A DNA stretch of 10,604 nucleotides from Candidatus Parcubacteria bacterium (GTDB lineage Bacteria; Patescibacteriota; Minisyncoccia; Phycocordibacterales; PALSA-1337), in contig JAHFMA010000014.1 of assembly GCA_023264475.1 (NCBI GenBank), positions 1-10,604 on the forward strand, written 5' to 3'. Of the stretch, positions 5,795 through 10,604 are shown one piece after another; within the stretch, counting starts at the first letter, position 1, and each line of letters starts with the position of its first letter. The notes under the pieces are model-generated. The model was not told the origin of the DNA, ran no database searches, and saw only the letters and a list, made by a program, of their open reading frames with translations. The position numbers were made by a program, and so were the translations under genes.

Positions 5795-7297
5795 TCATTC
5801 CAAAGACTCCCCGCTCAAACGCTTGGCCAGGAAGTATATCGGCATGAGCAAGACCAGCATGATGAGGATGACTGTGATGAGCGTCAAGCGGTTCGTGGCA
5901 TTGGCCACATTGATGATGTCCTGCTGATGCTTGGCGGCCGAGATCATGCCGATGATCTTGCCATCTTCATTGGTGATCGGAGCATAGCTGGCTTGGAACG
6001 GCTCGCCATACATATCGATATTAGCCGTCACAGTCTGGCCGTCAGCGAGGACGCTCGAAGAGAGGCTACGATCTGCGAGCTTCACGCCTACGAGGCGTTT
6101 GGTGCCGTCGGCGGCGAAAGCGGTGCCTGAGATCGAGGTGTCGCCTTTGTATATGAACATCTCCAAGCCGGTGACGCGCTTCATGCTATCGGCAAAGGCG
6201 TTATCCAGCTGATAGCCGGCGAGCACGATGCCGATGATCTTGCCGGCAGAGATGATCGGGGCTCCGGCCCTCACGGACAAGCCCTCGACAGGATCGTCTT
6301 CGATGGTCGAGAAGCGGTTGCCTTGAGCAGCTTCCTCGAAAGCGCGCTCGCCAGCTACGGAGTCTCCGTGACGAGACAGCGCATGTGCGCGCACGATGAC
6401 GCTACCTTGGGCATCAGCGATGGTCAAGAATCCGAGGCTATAAGTCTGCAGGAACTTCTCAGCCGCCTGCGTCAGGGACGCCGGATCATTCTTGGCCAGA
6501 GAAGAGACGATGTCAGACTCTTGAGATACGAGGCCGGCCTTGGCCAGAGCCTCGCCCTTCAGAGAAGAGACGGCATAATCGAGCACCTTCACATCTGTCA
6601 CCAGGTTGCGCGCAGTCTCGGCGGTAACGCGGCTGATGAGAATGGTCGAGAAGGCCAGAGTCACGATCGTAGCCAGGAGGAAGGTCACGCCGACCGAAAG
6701 CATCATCACGCTCTCGCTCAGTCGCAAGCGCATATATTGCCAGACCCAATAGCCAAGGACGATGAAGCCGGACACTTCGACCAAGAGGCGCAGGGCCGCA
6801 AAAGGAGAGGTCGAGCTGCCCTCAGGAATGAAGACTGCGATGAGCGAACCAAGCGCCAAGAGGACGAAGCTCACGAAGAAAGGCTTCCATGTCGGATTGA
6901 GCTCGCGGCGCCATTGACGGAAAGCGAGGAACGCGATGAGCGCAAGGCCGAGAGCGGAGAGAGCGTGGACATAGCCGCTGAAGAGCGTGAAGGACGGCAC
7001 CACGATGATCGCGTGGGCGGCGATCTCGATCTTCTCTAGGAAGCTCGAGATGATGAGCAGGAGCGCGGCGCCGAAGATGATGGACCCGACGAAGAGCAGG
7101 ATGTCATTGCCGAGCGTCATAGCTTGGATCACATACCAGACCGCGCCGAGAGAGAAGCCCAGGGATCGGGCGAGCATGAACGGATCAGGCCGCAGGCGAT
7201 ATGCGTCGAAGGAGAGCCAGGCCGCGATGATGAAGACGATCGCGCCGACCATGCCGACGGCGAAGACGAAGTTATTAATTATGAAATAGAGCGACAT
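5795..7297 (-). CDS. Polytopic membrane protein with extracytoplasmic double-Cache-like sensor domain
   Basis: This is a 500-residue membrane protein. The N-terminal half has about seven or eight hydrophobic helices (around 5-30, 40-63, 66-87, 92-126 as one or two, 138-157, 167-189 and 197-222). An extracytoplasmic domain (about 225-468) follows, then a final helix (about 471-491) and a short basic tail. The sensor domain resembles the dCache_3 family: GFLTIADAQGSVIVRAH (289-305), HGDSV (310-314), APIISAGKIIGIVLAGYQLD (346-365), a GLEMFIYKGD strand pair (377-386) and a second half with APITNEDGKIIGM (439-451). In known families such domains feed a kinase, cyclase or methyl-accepting domain, but here only about nine residues follow the last helix. 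Output must come from a partner, plausibly the histidine kinase two genes downstream. It begins 6 bases after the redoxin-like gene, with only AGG close to the ATG. It contains no cysteine. Exact helix count and orientation are uncertain. Confidence 0.8.
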   Translation of the reverse strand: MSLYFIINNFVFAVGMVGAIVFIIAAWLSFDAYRLRPDPFMLARSLGFSLGAVWYVIQAMTLGNDILLFVGSIIFGAALLLIISSFLEKIEIAAHAIIVVPSFTLFSGYVHALSALGLALIAFLAFRQWRRELNPTWKPFFVSFVLLALGSLIAVFIPEGSSTSPFAALRLLVEVSGFIVLGYWVWQYMRLRLSESVMMLSVGVTFLLATIVTLAFSTILISRVTAETARNLVTDVKVLDYAVSSLKGEALAKAGLVSQESDIVSSLAKNDPASLTQAAEKFLQTYSLGFLTIADAQGSVIVRAHALSRHGDSVAGERAFEEAAQGNRFSTIEDDPVEGLSVRAGAPIISAGKIIGIVLAGYQLDNAFADSMKRVTGLEMFIYKGDTSISGTAFAADGTKRLVGVKLADRSLSSSVLADGQTVTANIDMYGEPFQASYAPITNEDGKIIGMISAAKHQQDIINVANATNRLTLITVILIMLVLLMPIYFLAKRLSGESLE

Positions 7298-7303
7298 ACC
7301 TGT

Positions 7304-7894
7304 CTATTGTACCGTACTTTGTTTTAGCAGGTTATCAACTTTTTCTACCAAGACCCGCTCGGATAGGATGCCTGCGTATATCTCCTTGACCGCCCCATCG
7401 CGAGATATGAAATAAGTGGTCGGCAAGCCTTTGACGTCATAGCGGCTAGAAGCCTCGCCGAAAGGATCGAGCAGAGCCTTCGTGCCATATCCTCCTCTCT
7501 CCATGAATGAGGCTACGATGCTCGGGTCTTCTTGGCTATCGATCGCGACCACATTGACCAGGCGGGCCTGTTCTGAGTCGTTGCGCGCATAATCATCGAG
7601 GATCTTGACTTGGTCAGCCGCATCAGCGCTCCATGTGGCCCAGAATGTCACGATCGCCGGCGCGCCATAATATTGCGACAGCGCCGTACGATCGCCGGCG
7701 AGGTCCGACAGCGCAAAATTCGGGGCGCGCCGGCCGAGCAGGCTCTGGCCTGGGACAGCTTGGGGGATCTCCGCGGCCAGGTCCGTAGAGCCGACGATCT
7801 GTGGCAAGATATATTTGCCCGCGATATAGAATCCCGTAGCCGCGATGGCCATGGATAGAGCTACGAAAGCCAAGATATGCGAGTGTTTCTTCAT
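7304..7894 (-). CDS. Membrane-anchored thioredoxin-fold (TlpA/redoxin-like) protein lacking cysteines
   Basis: This 196-residue protein has an N-terminal membrane helix (about 7-30) and an extracytoplasmic thioredoxin-like domain (about 52-190). The family hallmarks are RAPNFALSDLAG (56-67), FWATW (84-88), VVAIDSQED (115-123), and the cis-Pro loop GLPTTYFISRDG (156-167) ahead of the last strands. TlpA/ResA-type thiol oxidoreductases carry WCxxC directly after FWATW. Here the segment reads WSADAA, placing Ser89 and Ala92 where the cysteines should be, and the protein has no cysteine anywhere. Disulfide reduction or oxidation is therefore not possible by the usual mechanism, and a structural, chaperone or binding role is more likely. 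The reading frame is intact, so this is not simple decay. It starts 7 bases after the Ig-like protein and ends 6 before the Cache membrane protein. No Shine-Dalgarno is visible. Confidence 0.88.
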   Translation of the reverse strand: MKKHSHILAFVALSMAIAATGFYIAGKYILPQIVGSTDLAAEIPQAVPGQSLLGRRAPNFALSDLAGDRTALSQYYGAPAIVTFWATWSADAADQVKILDDYARNDSEQARLVNVVAIDSQEDPSIVASFMERGGYGTKALLDPFGEASSRYDVKGLPTTYFISRDGAVKEIYAGILSERVLVEKVDNLLKQSTVQ

Positions 7895-7901
7895 GGATAT
7901 G

Positions 7902-10604
7902 CTAACGGAACCAATCGACGACTGCCTGGATGAGAGCGCCGAAGCCTGATATCGGCTGGGTCGCGAACGGCAGTCCGATGAAGCCAGGGATGTCGAGCGA
8001 GATATCTTGCTCGAGCGTCTTCATGCCTGGGGCCGTGACGATCAAGCGATATTTCCCTTGCGGAAGCGTCAGATCATAGCTGCCGTCGGCACCCGTATCC
8101 GTCGAGAGCGCTACGCCATCGCCGGTCATATATGGCGCATAGCTCCGAGTCTCCTCGCTCAATTTTAGCACGCGGATATGAGCGCCGCCGACAGGCGTGT
8201 GCACGGAGCCTTCCACGGCATAGACCAGGCCGCGATCGAGGATCTTGAGCGTGCCTAGCTCTTTGCCCATGAAGGCATTGCCGCTCTGATCAGAGCTGGA
8301 TATAGCCAACCGGCTCGTGCTGGTAGCCGTATCTGGCGGGATGGACGCCGTCCATAGGCCGGTAGCGAGATCGTGTGAGAGCAGGAACGACGACGAACCG
8401 ACCGCGAGCGTCGCGGCTGATGTATCCCCTTCTAGAGATATGCTGAATACGACTGGACTATGGGCAGGAATAGATACGGCGCCGCTGTCATCCGGCGGCA
8501 AGCGCACGCCGTCAGTCTCCAGGAAGAAGCTGCCGACGCGCGGAGCTGTCCGGTCGATCCTGACCTGCCTAGAGATAGGCTTGGAGACGTTGCCAGCGGA
8601 GTCGATGGCTCTGACCGAGATCGTGTAGGATCCATCATCGAGAAGGAGCGGGTAGCGTATAGAATACGAGGCGCGCGTAGTATTGAAGCCTTTGGCTATG
8701 AGCGCGCGGTACCAAGAGCCATCAGGCTGGGCCTCATTCATGCCTGAGGATATGGCGTATTCCACATATTCTACGCCTGAGACGTCGTCGGTCGCGATGC
8801 CGGAGGCGGACAAGCCTATCGAGCCGCTCGAAACGCTCGTGTCAGCGCTCAGAGACTCGACCACGGGCGCGACATCGTCTACGGAGAAGCTGGCTATGAG
8901 CGAGACCGGCATGATGCCATCGGTCGTGGATATGCGGAGCTCATAGTCGTTGGCCTGCGTGAGCTTGCTCGCGTCGAACGGCACGTCTCCGATAGCCGCC
9001 ACATGATCTGCGATCGTCTTCCAAGCACCTCCATATATGCGGTAGCTCACCGTAGTGTCGCCCAACTGATCGCCGTCGGCATCCTTGATGCTCCACTTGA
9101 TGTCTGTCTGTCCGGATAAGCCATGGAACGGTTTGGGATTAATGAGAGTGATGACTGGCGGATTATCATAGACCAGCGTCATCTTATACGGCTTGCTCAT
9201 GTTGCCCGCTTCATCCGTAGCCGTGAGGCTCAGAGCATGGATACCTTTGGCCAAGAAGGTCACGCTGCCAAAATCGAATGTTCCGTTCGCGAGCGCCTTG
9301 GCCGTGGTGGTAGCGCCATCATACGATAGAGAGACCATGCTCCCAGGCTCGGCAGTGCCGGCAAGGCCCGTTTGCATCCCGGGGCTATCCGGGCTTTGAT
9401 CGTTCGCATCAGTCAGCATCGCCCCGCTCCTCACAGAAGATACCTGAGGCGCCGCCGGAGCCGTCCTATCTATCGTGACCGGGTGAACGGCCTTGCCCAT
9501 CGTGCCGCGGGCGTCAGTCACACGGAAGAGGATCGGGTATGTCCCCTCCTTCATGGCCGGCAAAGCCAGAGAGAAGCGCCGTTCTGATAATGACCCGAAG
9601 GTATCCAAGAATTTGATCGGCAGCCAATTCGTGCCACGATCTAGGCTATATTCGGCGCTGTTCACATTGGGCCTGATGCCGACATTGTTGGATGTCAGAG
9701 CGCGGCCGACGAGCGTCGGCGCACCATCTCTGGTGACGGTCTTCCTGCCATCTTCGAAGCGGAAGAACGGCACGGTATTCCTGACTGTGAAGCGTACGAT
9801 GCTAGAAGTGGCCTTGGCATAGCCATCATCGACGATCACGCGCAGAGAATATTCGCCATCGTCTACTTCGGTGGCATTCCATATATAGCCGCTGGACGGC
9901 ACCGCTTCGCCGATCGGCGTCCAAGCGGACTCGATAGGATTGCGCCCAGGTTGGATCTGATAGGTATAGAAGAGGCTGTCGCCGTTCTCGTCCGCCCCAT
10001 TCACAGCGATATTCTCCTGGTCGCTGACCACTTCGTCACGCACAGGCTTCACGAGCGTTATGGTCGGCGGCACATTCCATTTGACGTCGGATTCTGCGGC
10101 CGGGCCCACGACTCCGAAGGCATCCCGCGAAGACACGCTCAAGTAGTTGATGCCGTGATTCTTGGATTTGTCCAAGGCCACGCCCTTGAATATGAAGTTC
10201 CCGTCGCTGTCCGGCTTGGTTTCTGCGGCATCTGCGCCGTTCACCTGCAAAAGCACCGTGGTATCATCGCGAGCCGTTCCTCTCACATCGATATGGTCGC
10301 TGGCCACGGCGGTCTTGGCGGCCGGCGAGACGATCGTCGGTGCGGGCGGCGGATTGACGCCGACGCTGAAAGTCCCGCCCGAGACCGTGGTCGTGCTGAT
10401 ATTCCCTGCGGCATCGGTGCCTGTGACCGATATGTGCGCCGTGCCGTCATGATCTGGAATAACCGTATAGCTGGCAATGAAATGCCCGGCATTGCCTGAC
10501 ACATTCAAGGTCACCGGTTCCGCCCCATACTGGCGCACGGTGACGAGAGGCGGCGCGGGTAGATCCTTGGATGAGTCGATCGTGATCGCCACAGTCCCGC
10601 GCCG
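7902..10604 (-). CDS. Large secreted Ig-like repeat protein, 5' end outside the window
   Basis: About 900 residues are visible, and the frame stays open to the window edge, so the true start lies upstream; the GTG at 10592 is internal. Counting from that GTG, it is a string of seven to eight beta-sandwich Ig-like modules of about 95-110 residues. Boundaries fall near 79, 173, 273, 375, 475, 571 and 680, marked by linkers such as DRTAP (375, 679), DDVAP (571) and NPP or VPP followed by ITL. Modules contain typical TDAAGN, TDEAGN and DSAGN turns. Residues about 788-870 form a carboxypeptidase-regulatory-like domain (VEGSVHTPVGGAHIRV, then DGSYDLTLPQGKYRLIV). The end is short and hydrophobic, with no LPXTG or clear membrane helix. 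No cysteine is visible. It is probably a cell-surface stalk or adhesin. The redoxin-like gene follows after 7 bases, suggesting co-transcription. Confidence 0.88.
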   Translation of the reverse strand, partial: RRGTVAITIDSSKDLPAPPLVTVRQYGAEPVTLNVSGNAGHFIASYTVIPDHDGTAHISVTGTDAAGNISTTTVSGGTFSVGVNPPPAPTIVSPAAKTAVASDHIDVRGTARDDTTVLLQVNGADAAETKPDSDGNFIFKGVALDKSKNHGINYLSVSSRDAFGVVGPAAESDVKWNVPPTITLVKPVRDEVVSDQENIAVNGADENGDSLFYTYQIQPGRNPIESAWTPIGEAVPSSGYIWNATEVDDGEYSLRVIVDDGYAKATSSIVRFTVRNTVPFFRFEDGRKTVTRDGAPTLVGRALTSNNVGIRPNVNSAEYSLDRGTNWLPIKFLDTFGSLSERRFSLALPAMKEGTYPILFRVTDARGTMGKAVHPVTIDRTAPAAPQVSSVRSGAMLTDANDQSPDSPGMQTGLAGTAEPGSMVSLSYDGATTTAKALANGTFDFGSVTFLAKGIHALSLTATDEAGNMSKPYKMTLVYDNPPVITLINPKPFHGLSGQTDIKWSIKDADGDQLGDTTVSYRIYGGAWKTIADHVAAIGDVPFDASKLTQANDYELRISTTDGIMPVSLIASFSVDDVAPVVESLSADTSVSSGSIGLSASGIATDDVSGVEYVEYAISSGMNEAQPDGSWYRALIAKGFNTTRASYSIRYPLLLDDGSYTISVRAIDSAGNVSKPISRQVRIDRTAPRVGSFFLETDGVRLPPDDSGAVSIPAHSPVVFSISLEGDTSAATLAVGSSSFLLSHDLATGLWTASIPPDTATSTSRLAISSSDQSGNAFMGKELGTLKILDRGLVYAVEGSVHTPVGGAHIRVLKLSEETRSYAPYMTGDGVALSTDTGADGSYDLTLPQGKYRLIVTAPGMKTLEQDISLDIPGFIGLPFATQPISGFGALIQAVVDWFR

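Noticed and set aside
5763..5797. TGA at 5797-5795 read as glycine (code 25) to extend the Cache protein to a TAA just before the XylF-like gene
   Set aside because: None of the other full-length genes has an in-frame TGA, and the GC content is unlike the known TGA-recoding CPR groups. The standard code explains everything.
5790..5799. 10-bp palindrome AATGATCATT at the end of the Cache protein gene
   Set aside because: It overlaps the stop codon, has no loop or U-tract for a terminator, and appears only once. Chance is adequate.
6323..7039. Plus-strand open frame of 238 codons
   Set aside because: It is antisense to the Cache membrane protein. The product is an implausible Arg/Glu/Asp/His-rich sequence, a usual shadow of a GC-rich hydrophobic gene.
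7604..7640. Sequencing error or frameshift as the cause of the missing CxxC in the redoxin-like protein
   Set aside because: The frame is continuous with family motifs on both sides, and two separate cysteine positions would have to be altered by substitutions without disrupting length or flanks.
10590..10592. GTG as the start of the Ig-like protein
   Set aside because: The frame stays open to the window edge and the residues before the GTG (RRGT) continue a beta-rich domain. No signal peptide follows the GTG. The gene is truncated, not started here.

Overview
All recognisable genes lie on the minus strand, so transcription runs from high to low coordinates. The organism is probably a member of the Patescibacteria (CPR), most likely a Parcubacteria-type lineage with moderate GC. 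The reasons are a C-terminal dockerin-like repeat pair of a form I associate with that group, a small membrane-anchored protein (1365-1796) resembling one I recall as common in those genomes, receiver-only response regulators, and a modular cell-surface repertoire. This assignment comes from recall of protein families, not from a search. Standard stop codons are used and TGA is not recoded.

In transcription order: (1) 10604-7902, the 3' part of a very large secreted protein of Ig-like domains ending in a carboxypeptidase-regulatory-like domain; (2) 7894-7304, a membrane-anchored thioredoxin-fold (TlpA/redoxin-like) protein with no cysteine at all; (3) 7297-5795, a polytopic membrane protein with an extracytoplasmic double-Cache-like sensor domain and no cytoplasmic output domain; (4) 5760-4711, a D-xylose-binding-protein (XylF) homologue anchored by an N-terminal membrane helix, with no ABC permease or ATPase nearby; (5) 4683-2776, a HAMP-PAS hybrid-free sensor histidine kinase; (6, 7) 2755-2354 and 2333-1905, two paralogous stand-alone receiver proteins. 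Gaps between these seven are 6-34 bases, so they look like one operon.

A 108-base gap (1797-1904) holds a good sigma70-type promoter and an overlapping inverted repeat. It begins a second unit: (8) 1796-1365, the small membrane-anchored protein, and (9) 1346-36, a secreted FN3/Ig/dockerin protein. The first codons of a tenth gene (31-1) run off the window.

The working model is an envelope-signalling locus. A tethered sugar-binding protein and/or a Cache sensor would detect an extracellular ligand, pass the signal to the histidine kinase, and lead to phosphorylation of two output-less receivers that act by protein-protein contact. Large Ig-like and dockerin surface proteins are encoded alongside. 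The individual domain calls are well supported. The idea that the parts form one sensing complex is inference, resting on co-orientation, tight spacing and missing transporter genes.
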